From positions 2,260,001 through 2,320,000 of the forward strand of contig NC_045146.1 of the NCBI RefSeq assembly GCF_008831285.2: DNA of 60,000 nucleotides. Direction: 5' to 3'. The translations under genes were made by a program, and so were the position numbers. The notes under the pieces were generated by a model. The model did not search any database, was not told the DNA's origin, and saw only the letters and a program-made list of their open reading frames with translations. This stretch comes from Nymphaea colorata (taxonomy: Eukaryota; Streptophyta; Magnoliopsida; Nymphaeales; Nymphaeaceae). Of this stretch, positions 13,961 to 24,360 are shown one piece after another; position 1 is the stretch's first letter, and each line of letters starts with the position of its first letter.

Positions 13961-15980
13961 TAATTTCTAAAAACCGGTTTCTGTATCAACAAACCGTCTC
14001 AGCCGATACAATTCTCACCTATCGTCTACCGACCCATATGAACATTATAAAATCATTCTTTACATTACAATATTGTATATAATATATTAATACAAAAGCT
14101 AATAGTCAGTCAACTATGTATTATATGTCAGTCGCCACGATACTATAACATGGAGCCATGTGGCCGATACACGACTCGTATCGGCCCATATTTTGAGGTC
14201 TGGAATCCTCCAGCGACCAGGGAACGTCTTTGTTAGGCAAAGACTGGTCGCGTCGGACGAACCTCACCAAACCATATTGGTAGAAATGCGTTCTATATTT
14301 TTCAATTAGAGTCGTTATATTCATTCAGGGTCCTTTTTTTTCCCACCCAGTTTTCTTAAGATTTTGAAACATTTACAAGTAATATTTTCTTACTGTTAAT
14401 CTGCCCCATTTTAGTCCAAATTATTTTTCACCTCTACAAAAGGCTGACTATTTATATTTTAAATAATAGGCCACATATATTGACAATGTAAAATAATTTT
14501 CACCTTCATAACAAGACAACATCTCCATGTATAGTTGTATGATTGATATGTCAATAATCACGTATATCCGATTAAAAAATCAGTTCACATTTAGATTTAA
14601 GAAATGACATCCAATCAAATTCGGACTCAGATTTAGATTTAAATATCATACGATTGAATTCTAATTAGCTCTAAATATAAATATCCTATATCTAGTATTC
14701 ATCTATTTTGAAAGCTTGTCCTCATTATATTGTAATATGGCCCAGACCCGATTAAGAAGTCAGATTGGATTTGAATGTAAATTTAAAATTTATACTTGGA
14801 TTGGATTGGATACATATTGGATTCGTGTTGTGAATTCAATTTCTTATTCAGATATAGCATAAGCTTTTCTTCATCTGTATTTCAAAATTGAATTCAAATC
14901 CAACTACGTGAACATCTCATAAAACAGATGTGGTAAAGTGTACTTCCGATTCAAACCTGATCCAATTTGTCGACATCTCTAGGAATTGAAACAAAAATTA
15001 ATCTTAGAAAAACGAATCATTTTAATGTTTTTTCATGCCTGCACATGTCAGTATCTGAATAAATAAATTAATGAACACCAATCAAAGACAAGCCTAAACT
15101 TGAGCCTTGATCAAATGGAAATACTAGAAAAACAAATATTATTTTTCTGAATCAATTAATGGAAGAAATTTCTATTTCGACCGGATGATCAGCACTAACT
15201 TTTATGGAGGTGGGAAGTGATTGTATCTACACCAAATAAATAAATAAATAAATATATGTTATATATCATATAAACAAATATAGAAATCAAAGAAAGAGGC
15301 TAAAGTAAAAAGCATATACGAAGATTTTGTAAAATCATGACGTCTCAAGCACACTCTGACTAGCATATCTGTTTCTCTCACTAGCATATTCTTTCATTCC
15401 ATTGCTTGGAAGAGAGGGAAACAGAAGATCGGCTGCGGATGGGCCCATGAGCTTCACATTCGCCACAAACCCCAAAAGATGATAGCCGACGTGGGAGTTG
15501 AAAATTTTAAATATTTTTTTGTTCTATTAATTTTTTAAATATTTAAGTATAGGTTTTTTTTTCAAAAAAAAAACAAAAAGTTAGCCTGATACGAGTGAAT
15601 TAAAAAGTAGCACAAACTACCGAAAATAGGTCCGATATTCTAGAAGATGAAAGGAAGGGTGGGGTGTTTGAGTGATAGCACATACAGATGCCTTTCCCCA
15701 ACCTAATCAAACATGGGATGCTTTTTCTAAGATGCAGTGACGAACAAAAAATCTCATCGCTCATCAGCTTAGAGAGGTGAATCGCCATCTCACAACAAAT
15801 AAACATTTCTCTTTGATGTGTTCATCGTAATTTATTACTACAAACCATAAAATATGTAAGTCTTTCAGAAAATATGTTTCCATACACTCATTTTGTTAAG
15901 CTTTAACCATTTATTACTCATAATTCAATCAGTTATGAATATTATAGATTGTACAATGGTTGCCACATGACAAACAAAAA
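13961..15980. other. Gene-free spacer upstream of LCAT3
   Basis: AT-rich sequence without a supportable gene. The 14560-14990 part repeats degenerate motifs of the GGATT(T/C)AGAT(T/C)(T/C)A kind and resembles 37230-37440. An (AAAT)n run lies at about 15234-15253. Nothing else stands out. Confidence 0.5.
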
Positions 15981-16245
15981 GATGAAATATCAATTCTATT
16001 CAAACGAGTTTGTCGAGCCTTAATAGAGCTCGAGCTCAATGCATAACGATGAATATCAATTCTATTTAAATGAGTTTGTCGACCCTTAATCGAGTTGAGC
16101 TCAACACGTAACTGCCGAGTTGAGCTCGAGTGGCTTTCATAGAGCTATTAGCTCGAGCCGAATCGAGCTCAAGGTTTCATTAATCGAGCCGAGCTCAAGT
16201 TGACTGAACTCTCGGGCTTGACTCGGCTCGTGTTCATCCCTACTC
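15981..16245. repeat. TCGAGC-rich degenerate repeat with internal 67-bp duplication
   Basis: Two tandem units begin at 15981 and 16048. Each contains ATATCAATTCTATT..AA.GAGTTTGTCGA.CCTTAAT and then GAGCTCGAG-like blocks. The segment ends at about 16230-16245 with GTTCATCCCTACT. The same ATATCAATTCTATTCAAACGA word is present in reverse orientation near 59580-59620, and another copy ends in GTTCACCCCTACT near 59911. It is a dispersed, non-coding family, probably transposon-derived; the class is not known. Confidence 0.65.
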
Positions 16246-17065
16246 CCAGGCTCCATCCTAGGAAACACAGGTGATGAAATTCGGGCCAGAAAGCAAATCA
16301 GATTTGTGGAAGTGAATTTTAGAGAAATTAAATTCAGTTGATTTATTGGTTACTATAGCCTAAATATGGGGATTCTATACATTTCTTTATTAATTTTCTA
16401 AATAGGTCAAAAATTTGATGATGTAAATCCAATGAAAAATTGATTTAGGAATGATGTTTGATGTTTTTTATCATTTGCGATTCATAAACAATTCCGATTA
16501 TAATTCTATTCAGCTGATTTCCTGAATCATGAGCTCTCTGGTTGGATTCAGGAAACAATTCTGATAACATTGATAAACAATGGCAATCATAAAAAGCAAC
16601 TGAAATCCACAGAAAAAAAAAAAGAAAAAAGAAAAGAAAACTTGCAAGAATGTCATCCAGTTGTTATTACTAGCAAAAGAAAATTAAAAACATTTGGTGT
16701 TTGATTAGCTGAGATAGGAGACTGGAGGATCTTATATAATATGTGGCCGACGTTATGTTTATGGCTCTAGTAAACTATGGAGGATCATCTAGCTCATCAT
16801 TCTTCTTACTCTCCTTTACCAAATAGTTTACCATTCCATATGCTTGCATATTCCCCTTAAGAGAGATCAAGTTGATTGGCAAGCAAAAAGTTTCCCATGA
16901 GAGAGACGGGTCTATGAGTTCATGCAGACACCGACACAATTCCAGACTGTTGGGGTGCGGGAAAGGATGGTGGCTTCGGCCTTTAACCCTAGTATGGGGT
17001 TTCCTCCTACTCACCCAATAACAGTTTTTCATTAAATACAGTACCATAATGTATATGAAAAACTA
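16246..17065. other. Spacer without a supportable gene
   Basis: No gene seen. A short block at about 16960-17015 (GGCTTCGGCC...GGTTTCCTCCTACTCACCC) resembles a block at 56297-56340 (GGTTCCGGCC...GATTTCCTCCAACTCACCT), suggesting a decayed dispersed repeat. Confidence 0.4.
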
Positions 17066-17405
17066 AGGCTGGGCACCAGACCGGGCTGCCGTCGAGGTAC
17101 CCACTACCCAGTCCGACTCGGACCCAAGAAAAAGGGACCCAGGCTTGCCTGACTCATTATCGGACCGGCCCAGGTGGGCCCAATAATTTAATTTTTAGTT
17201 TTTTTATTAATTTATAATATATATATTTATAATATTTTATTATAATTAATTATATTTATATTAAAGATATATTTTTAAGTTCAAAAAGGCCAGGCTCGGG
17301 ATCAGGTTTTTCGAGTCGAGCTGAGCTTGTGCTCGAGTTTTTCGAGTCGACCTGGGCCTGAATCTGGTTTTTTGGATGTTGGGCCAGGCCGGCCCGATGC
17401 CTAAG
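17066..17405. repeat. GGGCC-rich degenerate repeat flanking an AT-rich core
   Basis: Two GC-rich arms carry GACCGGGC, CCCGACTCGG-like, GGCCCAGG and GGCCAGGCCGGCCCGA words (about 17066-17182 and 17285-17400) and surround an AT-rich centre. Related wording recurs near 58360-58440. It is non-coding; the class is not known. Confidence 0.45.
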
Positions 17406-18113
17406 CTTATGAAAAACCGGCACATTGAATGTTACCAACTCCTGATTAAGGGGGGGCTTTTGATCAACACAAGACAAGAAAACAATCAGGGTCAGTCGAG
17501 CATCCTTAAAACAAGCACAACCGAAGTCTTAATTAAAATTTCTCCAGTTGATCTATGTGTTTTTTTTTTTTTAAAAAAAAAAGTCCACTACGGGCACTCC
17601 AATTATTTTTTCTAGTTTCTTTTTTCTTCTTCCTTAATGAGGAAGGTCCAAACGTTACAAGAAAAGTGTGATGGCAAATGGGCAGCATGAAATTATTTAT
17701 GCTAAGACCACCTGTTCCTACGTATGTGGTTCCTCACGTTTTAAAGTTTTCCTCTCCACCATAGATGGCCATGCATCGGAAGTCAGTCACAATCGTGGAG
17801 GATAGCCATGGAGGCCACTCAGATCGCGAAAGAGAAGGATATCATAACACAAGCAACAACAATAAAAAATAAAATCTTGATTCTTCTCAACTTTCAAGAA
17901 ACAAAAATGATGATCGGAAGGGGAATATGATCATTTATCAAATATATATGGTGAGAAATATCACTTTGCTTTGAAGTGTTTTGAGTGTTTCAATCCAAGC
18001 TGAGGATGCACAAAAATCTATGGGCGTTTCCACCTTGGCCGATTCCAATGCCTTGGAGTGGTACTGATACGGGGGCATCGGCTCACATGACAGAAGTCAA
18101 GTCATCTTTTTCC
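17406..18113. other. Spacer without a supportable gene
   Basis: No coding exon, repeat boundary or RNA gene could be supported here. A poly-T/poly-A junction lies near 17560-17583. Confidence 0.5.
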
Positions 18114-18116
18114 TTA

Positions 18117-19117
18117 GGCCACGTTTGATGGCATGGATTTTTTGAGGGGGAAGAATTTTTCCAGGTAAAAAAGCCATGGTAAATGTACGGTTGGTTAAAC
18201 TTTCCTTTTTCCTAATTCAGGCCATGTTTGATAGCCTGGATGTTTTTTTCAAGGTAAAATATTCCATGTTTGGTATGCAAGAAAATTTTTTCATGAACAA
18301 ATGTAAATTTACTGCTGAACAACCATCTTTCTCCTGATACCATGACTGTGTGTCATGGGGCATTAGAGTCGGTAAGCAGAACAGCATCAACGCGGGGAGT
18401 TGCCATCCGGCAGCAAGCATCGAAAACCGTCGTCCCCTCAGGAATCCTCAAAGCTTTCGACAATCTCAGCTTCTTGACAGTCCTTTCCCCACCCCCACCA
18501 AGAGAGCAGAACGAGGAGAAGACAATACCTTTAAATGGAAGGAAGAAAGGCCAAAACCACGAAAAGGGGAGGTCCCAAATAGGACGGCGAAAGTTTGTCA
18601 GCATCAGAAATTCAAAAAACTATCAGAAAGGGAAACTAAAATATCAAGAGAAATAAGAAGAATTCGATCAATCGTTCGGAGAGACTTACGAGAGTTGGTG
18701 AGGAGGGGAGGTGGGCTTGGTCCCATTCTCGGTAGGGATGGCCTTCTTAACGACGGAGGAGGCATGCTTTGCGTTCATGGAGTGATGCAGCTTTGATGCC
18801 AATGGTGACGCGGGGCCAGCCGCCTGCCCGATTCCTTCTCCTTCCCCAGCCACCACCACCACCCTGTCTTTCCTCGCGTCGCCCCCCTCGCCCTCCCCAA
18901 CTCATCGAAGAAGCCCTAACGGCTACAAAAAAAATCGCTCGAAAAAAGTCGGACCCTCTGGGGTCCGACTTTTTTCCAGGGTAAATTTACTCTGGAAGCG
19001 AGTTTTGAGCAGGGAAAATTTTGCTAAGTTTGATGGCGCCGGTTGAATCCGTACAAAAAAGAAAATTTTCCCTCCATCCACAGTGTTTTTCGTGGCCATC
19101 AAACATCAAACGTGGCC
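18117..19117. mobile_element. Harbinger/Tourist-like element with captured gene fragment
   Basis: The left end reads GGCCACGTTTGATGGCATGG and the right end, reverse-complemented, reads GGCCACGTTTGATGTTTGATGG. The element is flanked by TTA on both sides (18114-18116 and 19118-19120), the target duplication expected of PIF/Harbinger elements. It is 1001 bp and encodes no transposase. A second TIR-like start (GGCCATGTTTGATAGCCTGG) lies at about 18222. A 15+15 perfect inverted repeat (18942-18975) sits in the right third. Between them is a GC-rich insert, copied from a host gene in reverse orientation (see the entry at 18353-18778). It therefore looks like a Pack-MITE. TIR and target duplication are directly visible; superfamily assignment is inferred from them. 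Confidence 0.8.
18353..18778 (-). pseudogene. Captured 5' fragment of a CBSCBSPB-like (CBS + PB1 domain) gene
   Basis: On the minus strand an ATG at 18778-18776 opens MNAKHASSVVKKAIPTENG..., running to a good donor GTAAGT at 18689, the shape of a first exon. After a gap, a second coding block starts near 18512 with GGGGERTVKKLRLSKAL, continues through FDACCRMATPRVDAVLLT and stops after DSNAP at about 18353, where the copied part ends. This order and wording match the N-terminus and start of the first CBS domain of plant CBSCBSPB proteins. The expected acceptor before GGGG reads TTGG rather than TTAG, so it may be lost. The rest of the CBS repeats and the PB1 domain are absent. It is a fragment, probably without function as a protein. 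Confidence 0.75.
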
Positions 19118-19200
19118 TTATTAATGCAATGACAAAGCGATAATGAGAAATGATGATTATTTATCTATTGAGCGATGACATATTAATTTTAATGGAGTTC

Positions 19201-19528
19201 AAATCCCTCACCCAAAGCTTTTGTATGTGCCCAATCTTCAAGTGGTTAGCTTTTGCAATAGAATATGATGATTCATTTTCCTCTAAATTTTCAAGTAGTT
19301 TCATTTGTGGTAGTTGTTAGCTTGGGAAATTGTGTCGCCTTCCTTTTCTTGATAGAGAGAAGTCTAGCCCTGATTTATTTGACAAGGTCCACTCAGACCA
19401 GCTCCCACCATTTCTTATTTGGGGTTTAAATATTATGCTTTATCCATTGATGATCATAGCTGTTTTACTTGGTTATACGCTTTGAAACTGAAATCAGATT
19501 TTTATGATTGTTTTACTCATTTCCTTAA
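19201..19528 (+). pseudogene. Ty1/copia integrase fragment, decayed
   Basis: Reading frames with shifts give LGK.CRLPF, VHSD and, near 19427-19528, FKYYALSIDDHSCFTWLYAL followed by KLKSDFYDCFTHFLKR. The IDDHS...TWLY run is the hallmark of the copia integrase core. No LTR, protease, or reverse transcriptase belongs clearly to it. It is cut at 19528 by a MITE and is dead. Confidence 0.75.
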
Positions 19529-19736
19529 AAGGGCGTTTGGTGGATTGGAATTATCATTGAAGAACTAAAATTTCATAATCATAATTCCTCTTTAAATTGG
19601 AATGGAATCAAAATCTCAGGTCTTAGTTTCTTAATTCTAGAAACAAAATACCCAATTTGTTTAATAATTTTAGTTTCTTAAAAAATGGGCATTTTGATTC
19701 TAAAATTTCATGATTATGTGTATATCAAACGCTCCT
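19529..19736. mobile_element. Small MITE inserted in the copia integrase relic
   Basis: The ends AAGGGCGTTTGG and, reverse-complemented, AGGAGCGTTTGA form imperfect TIRs. TTAA (or TTA) flanks both sides (19525-19528, 19737-19740). The inside is AT-rich with self-complementary ATAATCATGAAATTT-like arms. About 208 bp, no coding capacity. Tourist/Harbinger-like by flank and TIR. Confidence 0.65.
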
Positions 19737-19759
19737 TTAAGAGGCATTTGGACAAAAGG

Positions 19760-19801
<42 letters not shown>
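19760..19801. repeat. (TA)n microsatellite
   Basis: A run of about 20 TA units interrupted once by CA. Confidence 0.95.
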
Positions 19802-19803
<2 letters not shown>

Positions 19804-19826
19804 TAAATTTGATGAAGGTGGAGAGT

Positions 19827-20082
19827 CACTAAAAAAAAGGATGGTTTCATCGACGTGTTGAAAACATAATGTTCCGTGAAAATCGATTTTTATTAACGTT
19901 CAAAGCCAAATGTCGGTAAGTATGAATTTTCACCAACGTCCAGCAAAGGACGTCGGTTAAAAGCAGCCTTCATTCACGAAAACGTGGGGCTATTGTGTCA
20001 TTGAAGTTGAACTTTTATGGACGTCTAATATTGAATGACGTCTAATATTGAATGTCAGTAAAAGTAAAAAACTTTTTTAGTT
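19827..20082. mobile_element. Possible small non-autonomous CACTA-like element
   Basis: The left end reads CACTAAAAAAAAGG and the right end CTTTTTTAGTTT; between them are repeated GACGT(T/C), GTCGGT and GTCAGTAAAAGT words of the type that crowd CACTA subterminal regions. A perfect 17-bp tandem repeat (GACGTCTAATATTGAAT, twice) lies at 20020-20053. I could not find a matching 3-bp target duplication, so the ends are provisional. Confidence 0.4.
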
Positions 20083-20229
20083 TTACTACTTGTTACTATT
20101 TTCACATCAATGAAACTTTTTGATGTTGAAGATTACTGACACCCAGCTGAATGCGTGGATAAAGATTTAGCAAATTGTAAATCCATCCAAAGATTGTAGG
20201 ATTGATAGATATATATTATACTTTTCATT

Positions 20230-21110
20230 GCAAGGAATAAAATCATCTGTTAAGCTCTTCCCCTTAGACGTATGCTCTCAAGAGCTGAACCACGTATATG
20301 TAGGTTGTCTTCTATTTTATATTGGATCTACCATCGATTACTGGGATCTTGTTAATGGGGTACTACGAACAACTTATGAGGAAAGTTGATGAAAGGCTGG
20401 CTAGCCCAATTAAAAGGGACATATTTTTTCTATTGCCGACAAACTATGCTTAATTAAATATGTTCTTTACTAGACTATGGCTTATTGGGTGATGGCTTTC
20501 AAATTACCAAAAAGCGTTATTAATTATATTGAAAAAGATTGTAATAACTTTTTGTATGAGGAATTTAAGTAGGTAATTGGAAAGTTGAAAGACTGTGTTT
20601 TCTCATTAAAGAGGGGACTTAGGGGCCATTTGATAGTAGAAACTTTTTGTAAATATTTTATGAATCTATCTCAAAGATTGTGACAAGTTCCTCGTATACT
20701 AAAACTACTATTTTATGAACCAGCTCCAATTTTTGATGCTAACTTTTAGATACTTATTCCTACTGCCAAATGACCCCTTAGAGATCTTAGATCTATAGAC
20801 CTTCAATAAGGCACAATTGATTTATTTGTTGTTTAGAGCTCGTCTAGTCAAATTCAGCTTGGGCCAATTTTGTTAAAAAGAAATATTTGACGTCTGCTTG
20901 TTAGAGACTAAGGACTAATGGGCATAATGGAAGTGGTTAATGTGGGGTTGGGACGATGTATTTGACAGAATATGGGAAAATATGAAAAATGTCTGGTTTT
21001 GGAAAGAAAATTAAGGTCGAAGTTTGCAAGTTTTTAAAAGAGGGGGATTGGGAGTCCTTCAAACGAGAACTTCAATACTTTGTGCAGCGAGTAGTGAGCA
21101 CTAGCATGGG
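20230..21110 (+). pseudogene. L1-type LINE 3' ORF2 relic
   Basis: Broken frames give a sequence corresponding to the C-terminal side of plant L1 ORF2: GWLAQLKG-like, then TMAYWVMAFKLPKSVINYIE with KDCNNFLYEEFK near 20475-20570, then KW.MWGWDDVFDRIWENM-like sequence near 20930-21000. MA..FKLPKSV...IE is characteristic of the region just after the reverse transcriptase. Several stops and shifts, plus a MITE at 20622, show it is dead. Confidence 0.7.
20622..20777. mobile_element. 156-bp Tourist-like MITE within the LINE relic
   Basis: The ends are GGGGCCATTTGATAGTAG and, reverse-complemented, GGGGTCATTTGGCAGTAGG, flanked by TTA at 20619-20621 and 20778-20780. No coding capacity. Confidence 0.75.
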
Positions 21111-21144
21111 GCAAACAAATCAAGATTGTTAGTACAGACCTTTA

Positions 21145-21196
21145 GTATATAACTGGAAACTGGCTAATATGTATATAACTGGAAACTGGCTAATAT
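21145..21196. repeat. Perfect 26-bp tandem repeat, two copies
   Basis: The unit GTATATAACTGGAAACTGGC plus TAATAT is repeated exactly, 21145-21170 and 21171-21196. Confidence 0.95.
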
Positions 21197-21913
21197 GTGT
21201 ATAATGTGCAGGTTTTGGCCACGATCTAGCAATCTACTCTGTTTTTGTTTTAACAAAAATGTGATTATATTGTAGGCAAATAACAAAATATGCAATTTTA
21301 TGATCTCGATCTATTTTCCTTCAAGGAATATAGAGCAGATGTGGGCTTGAAAGAGTACTTGAATACCATTTATTACTGACGGTAGAAAAACAAATAGTCA
21401 GTAATAGTTAGGCTCTGCCACGGCCTGTGGACTATGTCAGTAAATCAAAGTTTTTATTGATAGCGAAGCCCGCTTGTCGGAAATACTTACTTTTTACTAA
21501 TGGTACTGAACATCCGTTGGACAAAACTCACATGTCACTGATGGTCGTGGTACGCAGCAACAGTTACTCAGTTTTACAGACGGTACTGGACAATCTGTCA
21601 AAAAAAAATTACATATTACTGACAGTTATGGTATACTGTTAGTATTTATTTAGAATCACTGATATTTTACTTATCCATCAGTATTTCTCTTACACAAGAA
21701 TGATGGTTGGAACATGCCGTCACTGTTTCGACACAGACAACACCGAATTTCTGTTGACAATTAGTGATGGCCAGAGATTACCATCAGTATTCCCTGATGA
21801 TACAAGATGGAATCATCTACCATCCGTATTTATCATGATCAATAGTGACGGCTTTGTTCCCCGTCAATAATACTCAACCTTTATTCCCCCTGCCGATCTC
21901 CCTTTCCCCCTTT

Positions 21914-22070
21914 CACATTTCTCTCTTTTCATTCACCATGAGTGACCGCTGGCGGCGACCCACCTCTCCACCGAAGGCGACACAGCTCCCTCGGTCTTAC
22001 TGTCGCACATTTCCCCCTTTTCGTTCACCGTGGGTGACCACTGGCAGCGACCCACCTTTCCACCAGTGCC
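21914..22070. repeat. Two imperfect copies of a ~65-bp segment, 92 bp apart
   Basis: CACATTTC..TCTTTTC.TTCACC.TG.GTGACC-type sequence ending in CGACCCACCT.TCCACC occurs from 21914 and again from 22006. The same reading frame is open across both copies (21845-22177), but the predicted protein resembles nothing I know. Confidence 0.8.
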
Positions 22071-22636
22071 GTGACCATTTTCGTCGCTCGGAAGTGTTCA
22101 CATTTTCTATCATCTTTTACTGTTTTTGTTCTGCTCTGCGTCGTATACTTTATCGTTTTTCATTCATGTCTATTTGATTTAGTTTTGGCTTTGCATTATA
22201 AATCTCCCTTTGTCCCTTTGATTCCTTCGAGTAATTTTCGTAAGACTTCACACACAGGCGTGATTTCATAACTACACGTAACAGAATGCTTCAACAAATG
22301 GTGGCAGCTCCACAAGTTGGATGATGTAGCTCAACAAGAGCAATGGCAGCGAAAAATAAGGGTTCAGCAGCCAAGCTCCATTCCTGCCACCCCATCACTA
22401 CTTAGTGGAGGACCTTTGTAATCGGAAAGTAGACAATTAATTTCCACCCTCTTATTCATTGGTTTCTATGTCATATCATTAACTTATCTTTCTAATAGTA
22501 GTTGTTAGGAAAAGGGATTCTTAGACCTTAATAAGGGTACCTCTTCCTCTTCCCCTTCACAATATCACAAAATTGGCCCAGGGCTCATCTATTTGTGTGA
22601 GACTACTTTATCTTTTAAGCTCTACCATGTTATTCA

Positions 22637-22790
22637 ACTATGCATTCAGGAAAATGCACAACCTGATTTGAGGAAACTTATGCATTCAGGAAGCTCTGCC
22701 ATGTTATTGTATGATTCATTATTTGGGTTCAATGGAATGTTATTGTATGATTCATTTTTGTATTCCCATTATTTGGGTTCAACGGAATAT
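22637..22790. repeat. Interleaved short direct repeats
   Basis: ATGCATTCAGGAA occurs twice, TGTTATTGTATGATTCAT twice, and TTATTTGGGTTCAA.GGAAT twice, interleaved in about 150 bp. This looks like local slippage or successive duplication inside the transposon remnant. Confidence 0.75.
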
Positions 22791-23339
22791 AATGTATTAT
22801 TAAAAAAATTAATCTAAAATTTAGTGATGAGAAGAAAGAAACCATCAATGTATCATACCATTAGCGACAGAATTTACTTGTCGGTATAAATAATGGATAT
22901 ATTAACGTGTGTTGTCAGTAAAGATCACATTTTTACTGACGGTCTTTTCCATCAATAAATAGTATGTTTTCATTGACGGTTTACAATGTTGTCGGTGAAG
23001 GTGAATGTTTTGTGGACGATATCATCCGTCAGTAAAAGTTAAGTTTTACTGACAGCCAAGCATACTCGTCATACATGTATTAACGATGTTGTCTACTCCA
23101 ACGGTTTGCTTTTGCCATAAGTAAAACTGTTACTGACAGCTTGAGGATTTTTACAGGGCATGCGACAAAGTGCACCAAAAGCATTTTGGTGCACTTTGAT
23201 CATTTCTTAAAAAGGAATGAACATGCCAATAATTCTATTTTTTTCCAATCCCAATCTTTTTTGTTTCAATAGAGAAGGCTTTACTTGTAATGATGTTGTG
23301 AAGCATTATATATTCTTTTTATGTGCGCTTTAACCAAGT

Positions 23340-23485
23340 TCATCATTCTACCAAGCTTCAGTTTGACTCGTTAAATTAAAAAGTTTTCCTGAACTTGAAT
23401 TTGACTAATTTATTAAAAGAATTGAGCTAAAAACTGCGTTTAACTCGGGCTCTAGTTGACTTGGCTCGTTGAACACCCTTATATA
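23340..23485. repeat. Decayed TCGAGC-family repeat
   Basis: GACTCG, AACTCGGGCTC and GGCTCGTTGAACACCCTT resemble the right ends of the repeats at 16245 and 59911, but with much decay. Confidence 0.35.
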
Positions 23486-24360
23486 ACTTTCTCTTTTTTT
23501 TTCCTTGAAATTTTGTTTTTTTAAGGTACATTCCACGGTCAGGCAGAATCCTTCAAAGTTCAAACAATAGAAAAGTTCTACAATAGCACAAAAATTATGC
23601 AGTGGATAACATCAGGTATTGATCCGCCCACTAACTTTGGAATATGCAAAAGGATAAAATTTTCATTCTTAATTCTCTCCATCGATCACTTGGTTTGTGA
23701 GTTTTGTTAAAAGAGGACTAAAAAAAAAACAGATTTTTATAACATATGATTGGTCAAGATAATTTTTTCTTTTCCATGGAGCCGAATATGGGTTCATTAT
23801 CCTCATGCAGGTAAACATCTTGTCATCTAATTCACAAACAACTTTATGCGGAGAAGGAGAAAGAGAGGGAAGCAGATCTCCTCCGCCGTCTCCGTATTTC
23901 TTCATCTCTTTCCCTTCGCATGCAGTTTGGCGGCAGACGAAAGTGTAGTCGCCGGTTAGCTAGGCCGGCAGCACAGCGATGATTGGATGGGAAATGCAAC
24001 AGCAACCACAACAACAAATATAATAAGAAAAGTTGCAGAGGATCTGAGTGATGGGATTCTCGAAACATGGACCGATGAAAGCAAAAATAGCAGCACCCAG
24101 TCAGATTGGCATTAAGGATGGATACAGATAAAAAGAGAGACAGAGAAGCGGATCTGAATGAAGATTGATGGATGAAATCAAGAATGGGAGTACGCCAGTG
24201 CCCACTGAGATTGGCATTGCATACAATATATAAATTTACAGAAAGAAAGAAAGAGAAGAGAAAGTGAAAGAGAGAATTGAAGAAGCGACCCCCACTGACA
24301 TGAAATGACTCCGGCCCAACTAAAGTTAGACGCATGACTGTCGAGATGAGAGACACCGGC
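23486..24360. other. Spacer upstream of the AP2 gene
   Basis: No supportable gene. A 170-codon open frame on the minus strand (23844-24356) is low in complexity at its C-terminus (RRRRRRSASLSFSFSA) and matches nothing I recognise. It could be a fast-evolving short gene or chance; I do not call it. Confidence 0.4.

Larger units (their letters stand above)
21370..23155. mobile_element. Transposon remnant with ACTGACGG/CCGTCAGT subterminal arrays
   Basis: Short direct and inverted copies of TTACTGACGGT / ACCGTCAGTAA-like words crowd 21370-21860 and again 22860-23155, flanking a middle without them. Such arrays mark the subterminal ends of CACTA (and some Mutator) elements. Terminal CACTA motifs and a target duplication were not found, so superfamily and exact ends are open. 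The middle (21880-22270) is more GC-rich, with a duplicated segment, and encodes no recognisable transposase. Confidence 0.45.

Noticed and set aside
13516-13992. 158-codon minus-strand and 130-codon plus-strand open frames near the LCAT3 start
   Set aside because: They overlap LCAT3 exon 1 and its leader in other frames and owe their length to GC- and CT-rich composition; the Ser/Pro/Arg-rich translations match no family I know.
23844-24356. 170-codon minus-strand open frame upstream of the AP2 gene
   Set aside because: No recognisable domain, low-complexity Arg/Ser end, no plausible splice partner. Left as spacer.
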